Both the position numbers and the translations under genes were made by a program. DNA of 64,000 bases from Trogon surrucura. Lineage: Eukaryota; Chordata; Aves; Trogoniformes; Trogonidae. Positions 45,731-56,400 of this stretch are shown in pieces (within the stretch, counting starts at the first letter, position 1; each line of letters starts with the position of its first letter). The notes beneath the pieces are model-generated. The model had not been told where the DNA came from. It saw nothing but the letters and a program-made list of their open reading frames with translations, and made no database searches. Where the stretch lies: positions 21,954,037 to 22,018,036 of the forward strand of contig CM036617.1 in NCBI GenBank assembly GCA_020746105.1. Reading direction: 5' to 3'.

Positions 45731-47956
45731 TCTTGAGCTTTCCGGCTCTAGACATCCCTGGACCAACTCCTCCACGCTCCGGAGTGCAGTGAACAAAAAG
45801 CCCTTGAGAGCTGGGCTTTCTTGTTCACAAGCTCTTCTCGTGTCTCCTGCATAGACGAATTGCTGTTTGCTTCAAACAGTTTTTGGAGCTGGAGTTGAAG
45901 GAGCAGGAGCGTGTAACTTTTTCTCTTGGCTGGTAAGAGGTTGGAAAGCCACGATTATGGTTCGGTTGAAAAGCCTTTGATTGTTTGACTTGCTTTCTTG
46001 ATGTCTGTCTCCATTAACCTGACCTTGCACTAAAAGCTTTACCTAATGTTCATGAAAAATCTTAACACCTAATACTTATTTACTGCCTTTATACTTACAC
46101 CTACTTTAAATTAATGTTTTTATCAAATTACAAAGGGGTCCAGTAGCACAAAATGTTAGCAGAAGTGGCAAATTGATTCAACCTGTAGGTAGGCTTGTTA
46201 ACTACTGCATAATCTCTTTCAAACACACCTCCACCATCACATGTAAAACAAGTTAGGTATGTTACCTGAAAGCTTTTTATTATATAAGCAAAGGTAGGTT
46301 TTGGTTTTCTTTATTAGTTCAGTAATAATATGTTTAAATTGGCAGTTAAGGAGGCAATATATTACTTTTTCTTAGTTTCCACAATTTGCAATAAAAGAGA
46401 CTGCTGAGAATGAAATTAACTTGAGTCTGTGCTTTTTAGGACATTGTATGCTCTCCAAAACTGCTGAAGGGTGGCTGGATAGGTGTGTCACAAATGGCAT
46501 TGCATGATTGCAGTAGTTACTGTGTTAACCAGCCCAATACTCTATGATTCTTTAAAATTACTTTGAAAAATAACTATTAGTATACTTTGGTATGAATAAA
46601 GAATGAATATTTGCATTCTCATTTTTTGTATTACTTGTTCACATATCTCAGTACAAATATGTACAAATGCATCTCTCTGCTGAGGTTTGATCTAGCAAAC
46701 CGGTGTCTCCTAGAAGGCGTGATGAGTCAGATGTATTAAACAGAAAGCAAAATTTTTTAGCACAGTTTTGATGCTAAAGCACAGATTTATTCATTATTTG
46801 TATGAGTAGTCTCATCAGCTTCAATGGGATTAGGAGTTCTTGTGTGAATCACAGGTTGTGATCCTCTAGAAAAGCTTTGTTTAAGCTTAGGGAAAATGTC
46901 ACCATATTGCACCTTTGTTACAATGTTTTACTATAATTTCTAAATAATTATAGTCTGGATATTTTGAAGAACGTGGATGACAAACTGTTTTACATAATTT
47001 TACTGGCGTGGATTTGTAACAGTGTTTGCCAGGGATGAATTATGTAGTTAATCATAAAGTTTTCCTTTTTGAGACACCGGGATATAATGCATTCTGTGTA
47101 TCATGTCTATGATAGTGAAGATACTGTAAAGATGCTTCTTTGTGGTGATAAATTGCCTCCATTATTCCTGTAATGTCAGATACTTCAGCTAACGTAAAGC
47201 AGGTGGTACTCAGGAGCACAAATATTTCCTAGCTCTTTTCTGTCCTCCCCCAGACCCTAAAATAGATATTAATGTTTTCTATCACCAGCCATGTTGCAAC
47301 TTTAAACTGCTACCTCTCTTTACAAAACTAGAAATAAATTTATGGCAGTCTAATTTTGTATGATTTCATATATGGCAGCTTCTGAAAAAAAAAAAAGAAA
47401 AGATTTATTCAACATGATATTTAATGTGATGAATGCAACATAGCTGACAGTTTTGGGGTGGTTTGCTTTTTTTTCCATGTGTGGTCCTTCTCAGAGCAGT
47501 TGGACCAAATGTGGTCAGACAAGACCTCATTTACTTCACAAAGGAGAAGAGTACAAATGTTGTGGTCAGGATGTAAAGAGAAGGTGTTCTAGAAGTATGA
47601 GACAGCTCTGTAGTGGAAGACAGCTCTGTAGCTCTGTAGTGGAAGTTCTTGTCCCTAGCTTGTCCCCTTTGTCCTTATCTTTGCAGCATTGTAAGTAGTT
47701 TCCCTTCTCTTGTTTCTTACCCGTGGGGCACTGGCTCTGCTAAATCCATCTGCCACTCCTTGTCATTTTGTTGCATTCAATTGACAGCTGCAGGTGAGAA
47801 TCAGGGTAGTTACAGGGGAGCTGAGATCCTATTCATTGGATACCAGAGACCTCTATTGGCAAAATATGATTATATTTTCATCAGTCATTCTTATCCAGAA
47901 TTCGAAATACTCTTTGCCAGTATTAGAGAGAGCATGAGAAGTGGTCATCTAGTATG

Positions 47957-48142
47957 AATCATCATAGAATGGCCTGGACTGGAAGGGACCTTAGAGCTCA
48001 TTTTAATCCAGCCTCCCTGTTGTGAGCAGGGACACCACCTCTCAACTAGGTCAGGCAACACGTGAGAACCGAACGGGAATCGAACCCGCGACCTCTGGTG
48101 TTTCAAGCACCACGCTCAACCCACTGAGCTAAACCAGCCCTC
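47957..48142 (-). mobile_element. tRNA-headed SINE with CR1 tail, copy A
   Basis: Read on the minus strand, the element starts GGGCTGGTTTAGCTCAGTGG and has a full internal RNA polymerase III promoter: box A TAGCTCAGTGGG (48120-48131) and a perfect box B GGTTCGATTCC (48076-48086). The head keeps a tRNA-like fold, with anticodon stem TGGTG/CACCA and loop CTTGAAA. A linker of about 25-30 nt leads to a CR1-like tail (GGTCCCTTCCAG, CCATTCTATGAT). It is about 90% identical to copy B by hand alignment. The tail implies mobilisation by CR1 reverse transcriptase. It is not a tRNA gene, because the acceptor stem is poor and the sequence runs on into the tail. It resembles the zebra finch TguSINE1 design, but the linker and tail look different. 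Confidence 0.85.
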
Positions 48143-49283
48143 AATGTCAAATCAAATATGGTAAATTTGAAAGACAAAGGAAAGTTAAGTGAAGTCGAAG
48201 TTGAGACCCTTTGCTTCTTCTAAAGTTTCCTTTAGAAGGTGAATGATGTTGACTTCAAAGTTTCAATGCTTACACGTATTAGAAACCTTCTAGCAGACCA
48301 TAATTTAATCATGCTGCCTCAAGTCTTGAGGTGTTATGTCTTTCATGGTGAAACTTTATTTTTTTGGAGAGAAGGAAGAAGTATTTTTCTGACAGATTGA
48401 TGTTGAACTAGAATGATGACTGTTGCTCAAGCAAGTAAACATAGGAGTAAATTTTGGAGGACAGTGGACTCTGGGACCTTGGAGGGTTTGAAGTTCTTAC
48501 TTCCACAATACATTTATAACATATTCCTAATTTATTGTTTGATATTGTCGTAGACCCCCTACAACCTTATAAGTATGCAACTGCATTTCTTAATGGAAGT
48601 TCTGTATCCTGAGTTCAGTACATTACCAATGATGATTGCTTTCCCCTGAGTATTTTGGGCAAGTGTATTACTGTTAACCTAAAAAGATGCATTTGGAATG
48701 ATTTACTGACCTCAAAAACTTGGGTCCACCATTTTCTTTCATTTAAGAAAATTGAGGATAACTGGACCCAGCATTGTAAACACCAGTATCCGAACAAGAA
48801 CAAATAGGCTTTAAGTGTATCGAACTTCTATATGGTCACACATATCTTAGAGGCAAAGCCAGCTTCTAGTTACTTTGTGCTTGAATGCATATGAGATAAA
48901 TGGCTTGTGTCCAACAGACATCAGTGTAATGCCACTTGATATCAAGAGAGAACAAATTTGCCCAATGGCAACCTATTATTAAGTGCTGCAGTGTCTGCTT
49001 TTTAAGCAGGGCTTTTAACCAAACTGGAGACAGAAACAGGAAACAAGCAGCTGGCACAGTTAGTCTCCTTCAGGACTTGCTTTCAATACAATGAGTAACT
49101 AATGTGCCTTAACCATTTGCATTATTTTTATCAAAATGTTGAAATAAACTTTTTTCTTTGTACTCTTAACAATGTAGGGATTTTTTATTGCTCACCGGTG
49201 AATTTCTTTCTCATCTGTTATAGCCAGTATATAGTCTTTCATGGTGTTTTTTTGGTAAGAACTGAGACAATAAGCACAACGAT

Positions 49284-49352
49284 TGTATGATATAATACAA
49301 CAGGCTGTATGACATAATACCACATGTATGATACGGTATGATATAATACCAC
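49284..49352. repeat. Short minisatellite, about 22-bp unit
   Basis: Three to four degenerate units built on TGTATGATATAATAC are followed by varied ends (AACAGGC, CACATG, CACG). This is a local expansion in intron 1 with no sign of function. Confidence 0.75.
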
Positions 49353-51485
49353 GTCTGCTGAAATGATTTAAACATTGGTGCTGCTAAACCTACTGAAGTG
49401 CACTGAAGTTAAAGGCTCATAGACCTGCAATCTTATTTTGGAAGACTTGATAATTATAAAAGACAAATTATCTAGATGATACCTCATTGCATCATAGAGC
49501 TAAGCTATGAGATTGTGTTGTACACATAATGATCGCTCAAGAAATCTGAAGCTTGGTGAGATGTGTAGGATAGCTGGAGAAGTCCGTGATAGCTTGATGC
49601 CAGTTCTAAAACACTTGATTTTGGAAGTTTGCTCGGGGTTTTGGAGCTACTGATGTTTGAAGGTGTTGGATTTGGCAAGAGTGTTATTAAGGCAGTAGAT
49701 TTTCTTTCAAATAGAAAATATTTCACAGATGCAATAAAATTTCCACACCTAAGTCAACAAAATGTGTTTTAGTATGGCTTGCTACACCGTGTGCTTCCTG
49801 TGCTCTAAATGTCTTTGAGGTACATGCTATAAGAGGATCATCTCATAGCAGATACGGCAATTCCAAAACTGGAATACAAGCAATATTTTTAACACTGCTT
49901 GTTGTTCTGTACTGCCCTCTGTTAAGAACTGGCACTTGTTTTCAATTCAGTGTTTTCAGTTGTGAATCCAAAATACTGCAAACGTAAAAATACATTATTA
50001 GCTTTATTTCAATGTTGATTTTATTAAATTGTTTATATACTATTTTTTATAGTATAAGATTTTCAGGTTATTGCATATTGGAAGAATTATGTAGGATTAA
50101 TGTGACTTCATTACATAAAGCTAATATAGTTTTTTTGCAATATGCCAAGTACTGAATCTGCTGCCCACTTAAACGGGCTGTTCTTAATTTCCTTTATTTT
50201 TCCATAGTTAAAGTGACCTGCTCAGAAAAATTACAGACTGTTTAGATTATACCACAGCTCTGTATTTTAGATCATTTGGTGCAGTACAGCCTGTTAATAC
50301 TGTTTGTATTGATAATTCTACATTAAAATTGACATAAAAATATACAATTACTATGGTATTCAATTTTGTTCTTGATATGTTACACTTCTATTTTCAGAAG
50401 CAAAAGTAAATTTTAAAATTTAAAATAAAACATACTTTTAACCTTTTAAAGAATCTTAATTTTTAAATTTTGGTAGTATTGTATAGATGGTTGTAATTAA
50501 CTTAGAATTGTGCTATGTTTTGTTTCCTTAACAGTTGTATTATTAAGGAATATAATGACTATAAATTCGTACAACTTGGAATAATCACTTGTTCGAAGCA
50601 ACAGTTACATTTACAACTTTATTTCATTTTCACACTTACATAAAGTTTTACCTCCTATGGCTATTAAGAAAGCATGTAAATTGTGCAATTTTTTCCACTG
50701 AATACTATTATATGAAATCAATAATTCAGTGGGGATTTTTCTGCCAAATGCCTTTTATTTCAGCATGATTGTTTGAAGTCATATTTAGTAAGTTTATATA
50801 ATTTACATTTTAGACTTCTTTTTTTTTTGTCTTCTCTGAATCAAGTGAGGTCAAGTTTGTTTTGTAGGACTGCTTTTCTGTAGTATTGCGCGGAGATGTT
50901 TACTGTATTACTATTCTTAGCTCTTCTTTAATCTTTTCGTAACATTACTACTCTTAAATTTCTGTAGCATTCCATACTATATAAAAAGCAGCAAGCTTAA
51001 AACTTTCTTGATACTTTTTTCGAGGTTACTGAGATGCAGTCTCACAATTTGTTTTTTTTGTCTGTTTTTACTTAGTAGATCTTCAGTTATTATTCAGCCA
51101 GAGGTTATGTTATATAATGTGAGGTTTTATCCATTTTGCTTTTTTCCGAACATAGATGAGAAACTCTTCTTCAAAATTTGGAGTTCCATTACAGTTTTCT
51201 TTATCGTCACTGTCCATTGTTTGTTTTTTGCTGTTACTAGAAATTTTTTTGTTCTTAGATACATGGGTTCTTATATACCTAATTATTTTTTTAGAGAATT
51301 AGTGTGCACTTAATTTATTGACTCTCTTTCCATTTGTTCTACAGTACTTTTTACACCAATTTGCTGGGGTTTGGGTCATCCAGAATTTTATCTGAGATTT
51401 CCCGTTCCTCTGCTTATTTTATTTTTGCTCAGACTTAGCAAAGCAACCTAAGTCAAATTCTGTGTCCGTGTGTATGTGTGTTACT

Positions 51486-53010
51486 TCATAGAATCACAGA
51501 ATGCATTGGGTTGGAAGGGACCTGTAAAGGCCGTCTGATCCAACCTCCTGCAGTAAGCAGGGACATCTTTTTGATCAGTTTGCTCAGAGCCCCATCAAGC
51601 CTGACCTTGAATGTCTCCAGGGGCAGGGCCTCCACCACCTCCTTGGGCAACCTATAAGGTCTCCCTGGAGCCCCCTCTTCAGGCTGAACAACCCAAACTC
51701 ACTCAGCCTGTCTTTGCAGGAGAGGTGTTCCAGTCCTCTGATAATTTTTGTGACTCTCCTCTGGACCTGCTCCAACAGGTCCGTGTCCGTCTTGTGTTGA
51801 GGGATCCACAGCTGGATGCAGTACTCGGAGTCAAGGGGCAGAATCTCCTGTCTCGATTTGCTGGCCACACTGCTTTTGATGCAGCCCAGGATGTGACTGG
51901 CCTTTTGAGCTGCAAGCTGCCATCAAACTTTTTGTCCACCAGTACCCCCAAGTCCCTTTCCTTAGTGCTGGTGTCTATCACGTCGTCCCCCAGCCTGTAG
52001 TGATAATACGGATTTCCCCAACCCAGGTGCAGGACCTTGTGCTTGGCCGTGTTGAACCTCCTGAGGTTCACATGGGCACACTTCTCCAGCTTGTCCAGGT
52101 CCCTCTGGATGACATCCTGTACCTCTGGCATATTGACTACACCACTCAGCTTGCAAATTTGCTGAGGGTGCACTCAGTCCTGCTGTCTGTATCATTGAGG
52201 AAGATACTAAACAGCGCTGGTCCCTGTACAGACCCCTGAGGGACACCACTTGTCACTGATCTCTGTCTGCACATCAGGCTGTTGACCACTAACCTCTGGA
52301 TGTGACTATCTGACCAATTCCTCATCCACTGAACAGTCCACCCATCAAATCCATATTTTTCCAACTTGGAGAAAAGGATATTGTGGGGAACTGTGTCCAA
52401 GGCCTTGCATAAGTCCAGACAGGTGGCATCCCTCGGTCTTCAATTGTCTGTTGATGTAGTCACGCCATTGTAGAATGCCACTAGGATGGTCAGCTGGGAG
52501 TTGCCCTTGGTGAGGCCTTGCTGGCTATCTTGAATCACCTGTCCTTCATGTGCCTTAGCAGAGCCAGGCCTAGGAGGATCTGTTCCATGATTTCTCAGGC
52601 ACAGATGTGAGACTGACCGGTCGGTATTTCCTAGGGTCCTGTCTTCTACCCTTTTTAAAGGTGTGTGTAATGTTTCCCTTCTTACAGTCACCAGGGACTT
52701 ACTGCCAACTTGGCAACTTCATGTGACTTGGCAACTGTATCAGCCAGTTCCCTCAGGACTCTGGGATGCATCTCATTAGGTCCTGTAGACTTGTGTATGT
52801 TCAGGTAGTCACGAACCTTGTCTTCATGTACAATGGGAGGGACTTTGTCCCCTGGTCCCCATCTTTTGGTACTTCAACTCAAGAGGTGTGAGGAGGGAGG
52901 CTTCCAGTGAAGATTGAGGCAAAAAAGTTGTTGAGAACCTCATTCTTGTCATCTGTTGTTACTCTCTTGTTTCTTGCTCGTCGGGGGCATGTGCTTTCTA
53001 CCATACCGTA
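51486..53010 (-). mobile_element. 1.5-kb CR1 LINE, antisense in intron 1
   Basis: The plus-strand left end TCATAGAATCACAGAATGCA is the inverted CR1 3' terminus. The element continues to about 53010, where minus-strand similarity starts in the RT N-terminal part (a frame reading LNNFFASIFTG). It belongs to another CR1 subfamily than the copy at 35.8-38.0 kb, with different tail wording such as GTTGGAAGGGACCTGTAAAG. It lies antisense to TNFRSF19, the orientation usually tolerated in introns. Confidence 0.93.
51584..52691 (-). pseudogene. CR1 ORF2 remnant: reverse transcriptase, broken
   Basis: The minus-strand frames hold RT pieces: DTVPHNILFSKLEKYGFDGW and GVPQGSVQGPALFSIFLND at 52146-52400, the thumb-like part QRDLDKLEK and KVLHLGWGNPYYHYRLGDD at 51703-52173, and LLEQVQRRVTKIIRGLEHLS near 51584-51868. 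The frame reading TLSKFA runs directly into SGVV-type sequence in another frame: the bases for the motif C aspartate pair (normally FADD) are lost at about 52150. That makes the RT catalytically dead as well as frameshifted. Confidence 0.83.
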
Positions 53011-53391
53011 CTTGATGGTCTGTCTTCTTTTTTACCCATGTTGACATGCATATAATCTGATGGAACATAGAACATTACCATCACTAAGTATGAAATAATG
53101 ATAAAAAAGTAACCATGGCTTTCCCGTAGAGTGCTGCCTGACACACCTCTGTGCCTGTTCTGGTTTTAAGGCTATACAAACCTTGTGTATGTTGCCTTGT
53201 CTTCTGAAGAGGAACATGATTTTTAAAGCATGTGTGTGTTGTTTATCTTCCAGGAATCCATCTGAATTATTTTAATGGCATTAAGAGATATGTATTTTGA
53301 AATGCTGAATGACATGAAGTATTGCATAGGACTTTTGCAATTTAAACAACATTGTGAAATGTAATGATTTTTTTCTTTTTTTTTTTCCTAG

Positions 53392-53479
53392 GGAGAAAAA
53401 TTTAATTGTTGAAATGGATGCTAAAGGATTACAAGGCGAAGATAAACTGAAGATGCTCCTAATTTTACTAGCATATTTA
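53392..53479 (+). CDS. TNFRSF19: TNFRSF19 exon 2: start codon and first half of signal peptide
   Basis: The exon lies between the acceptor TTTTTTCCTAG and the donor TTTA|GTAAGT. 22 nt of 5' UTR precede the ATG at 53414. It encodes 22 residues, MDAKGLQGEDKLKMLLILLAYL at the N-terminus, of which the last nine or so are hydrophobic. It ends in phase 0. The first dozen residues differ strongly from the mammalian protein, as expected for a signal peptide n-region. Confidence 0.9.
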
Positions 53480-56400
53480 GTAAGTTAAAAATTATTTTTT
53501 TTTCCCCCAGGATGTCTTTTGTTTTACACATTAGTGCTGTCACTTAAAGTCTTAGAATCTTAAACACACATATATACAAGTACACACACATTTTATCAGT
53601 TTGGAAGTGAGTTTTGTCACTGATTTTCATCATTTCTTGCTACTCCTCACATGGCGTTAAGAGGTTTTACCTTGTGGCCCTTTTCATGAAAGAAGGATTG
53701 GACTAGGACAGAAAAATACAAGTGAATATAGTGCTGTGAAGGTGATACTGTGTCACTTCAGAGAGAAGGCAGGAATTCTGGCCAATTTGCAGTAACCATC
53801 CCTTAGTGCAGTATGCTATATACATAGCTTAGTAATTTGGAGTATTCAGTTTATTGACAGAACATAGCATAGCATGCAATTACGTTGCCTTGCAGAGACA
53901 AGCTCTAGAACTGAGGGTAATTAACACTTCATAGCTATCAGAAAGGCTTTGGTCTTTCTGAAAAGACTAATACACAAAGTAAGAACTTAGTAGCAATTGC
54001 AGAGAGCACTCTCTGTGATGGAAGCCTGTATGTAGACTTTTAATTTAAAATTCTATTGAGGGAGCTCACAGGGTTTGCTAATGTTCCTGGGTAGGATTCC
54101 AGCGATTATACTGTGACTTTGCATGGCTGATATTACTGCTTATGGTATTTCTCATAACCTTCATTTCTAGTTTCGTCAGATAATGTACTTATATGCCTTT
54201 GAAGGCAGAAATTGGATTCTCTCTCATTTGGCCCCTTAAATATAAAGTGATAGTGAAGCTGAGAATAGATAGCATTTATACAGGTTTGGGGATCTTTTTT
54301 TAAGTGTTTAAAACGTTTCCATGACCTTGTAAAATCTTTAAATACTTCCATTGAAAGAAATAGATTTTAGCTTATTTATTCAATTGTAATAGTATCATTA
54401 GGAAAAAAAAAAAAGATCACAAATAAGTGAAACACATTAATATAGTTTGATGTGACTTAGCTTACAATCATAAAAATTGTAGCTTTAGTCAGTGGTTGTG
54501 TGCATTTTCCATAACATTGATTAAGGTGGGGAACTCATGTTTAAACAATTAAGTATTTTAACATTCCACAGGTGCAGGTGGAATCAAGCAGGTCTCCTAA
54601 AAACTTTAAAATCATTAGAGGTCACTGAGTACAGAGAACCTGTAAAATTCAGCCTTTTTATTCACATTTATTAATTTTCATTGCCATATAACTCTAAAGT
54701 TTTTGTAGAAAGTTATTTTTAAGATAGGAACATGAATTTAATTCTCAGATTTAGAATTTATATAAATTATGTGTCAATCACAGATTAATTATATTTTATT
54801 GAGTCTACTTTTATTGTTATTATTTTTCAAGCTAAGCAGGGTAATTTGTGAGACTGGAGATTGCAGAGAGCAAGAATTTAGGGACCACACTGGAAACTGT
54901 ATTCTCTGCAAGCAGTGTGGACCTGGAATGGAACTCTCAAAGGTAAGCAGCTCATGCTTTCTTGAGCTTACTTTGTTTCCAATTAAATATGTTTACATAT
55001 GTGGTTAAGATAATATATATCTGTACTTATATGATTTTTTTTTATTGTTTTGGTGTTTGAACAATTTTTCAAGTACCATGTTTTCTGGTTCTTTTCATTT
55101 GAAACGCTCAGTTTGGAAAATGGTGTTGTCAATAATAAAGGCAGTACCATTAGAAGATCTAGGTGAGAGCTCTCAAAATTATTATTTTTAAAGGTGAGTT
55201 AGTGCTATAAAGACAGGGAAAAAAAAGTGCAGGGAATTAAGACTGAATAACCTCAGTGTGTAGAGGAGGGTATGAAAAATGAATTTCAAACTAGTGATTG
55301 GTACAGATAACTGAAATGGAGAGGCTTGATTTTTACAGTGTTGGCTTTCAGAATCACTTCTGGATTTTAGATTAGATTGCCACCATGGACAATGTTTAAA
55401 TATTTTCTGCGTAACAACTTGTCTTAACAGAATGGCTCATAATAAAAATAAGGGCATGAGCACATAAATATAGAATAGAATTCAGGTGAGAACCAAGATA
55501 TTTCCTTAGAACAATGGGGAGAGAAGCGATTTTTCTGTTTTCACTAGCTCAGTGGTTGGAACACTTTTACGTTAGGAAGCTAGATTCAATTGTGATTCGG
55601 TTTCTTTGTTTTACAACTTATTAAAAATGCTATAAAAATAATCCATATCTTTATGCAGTGTAAATAATTGAGAAGGTTGAGGCCAGAAAAATACACGGTA
55701 GTATGTAGAAAGCACGTAAGAAGTCCTTGTTAATGTCATAGAGAAGAGGGCTGGTTTAGCTCACTCGGTTGAGCGTGGTGCTGAAACACCAAAGGTCGCG
55801 GGTTTGATTCCCATTCGGTCCTCATGTGTTGCCTGAGCTAGTTGAGAGGTGTCCCTGCCCCTGACAGGGAGGTTGGATTAAAATGATCTCTAAGGTCTCT
55901 TCCAGCCTAGGCCATTCTATGGTATTGTGAGTCTTTATATAATGTGTTTGGTTTTTTTCTTTTTGTATGACTGCATCTCTTCTGGAAAAATCCTCCTAAA
56001 ACTTTTGGAATTAGCAGGGATTTTTTTTAGGAGTGCAGAAATGAATCAATGGAGATGAATGGTAACTGAACTTACACAGAACTAAAAAGTTAATTTGGCC
56101 CAATTTCCAGCGAAAGTCCAAGTCAATGCGAGTCATGAGTTGTGTCATGCTACACGTGTGGAGGTGGTCAGGCAAGAAAGAGAGAGTGCAGGCTGATATC
56201 ATGGAGGGTGAGCAGGCTTGTCAAGTCTCGTGCGTAAGTGTCCCGCCACTCTCCCTACATCAGGCCTGTTGTAAGAGTGTGGAACTATGGCCCACACATA
56301 ACTGCACAGTCTGATGATACCTCATAGGTGAGGCCATAACGCAAGAGAGAAGTAGGTGCTCTGCCCAATGCCTTTGCATATAGGAGGGCAGACTGTGTTT

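Larger units (their letters stand above)
45232..53391 (+). other. TNFRSF19: TNFRSF19 intron 1
   Basis: About 8.2 kb between the GTGGGT donor and the acceptor TTTTTCCTAG at 53391. It contains the rest of the CpG island, a minus-strand tRNA-headed SINE (47957-48142), a short minisatellite (49284-49352) and a 1.5-kb antisense CR1 (51486-53010). A small repeat around AGCTCTGTAGTGGAAG lies at about 47601-47646. No further exon was recognised, though a second non-coding exon cannot be excluded. Confidence 0.6.

Noticed and set aside
45027..45755. 242-codon minus-strand frame and several plus frames in the CpG island
   Set aside because: Stops are rare in GC-rich DNA. The frames are Arg, Pro, Gly and Ala rich without a recognisable domain, and they overlap the promoter and exon 1.
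46490..46560. Possible short CR1 or SINE 3' end (CCAGCCCAATACTCTATGAT)
   Set aside because: Only a few bases resemble the CR1 tail and the preceding sequence does not match any tail in this window.
48068..48140. Possible tRNA gene on the minus strand
   Set aside because: Box A, box B and the anticodon arm are present, but the acceptor stem pairs poorly and the sequence continues into a linker and CR1 tail, as in a SINE.
51611..52000. 129-codon plus-strand frame
   Set aside because: It is the antisense shadow of the CR1 reverse transcriptase tail on the minus strand.
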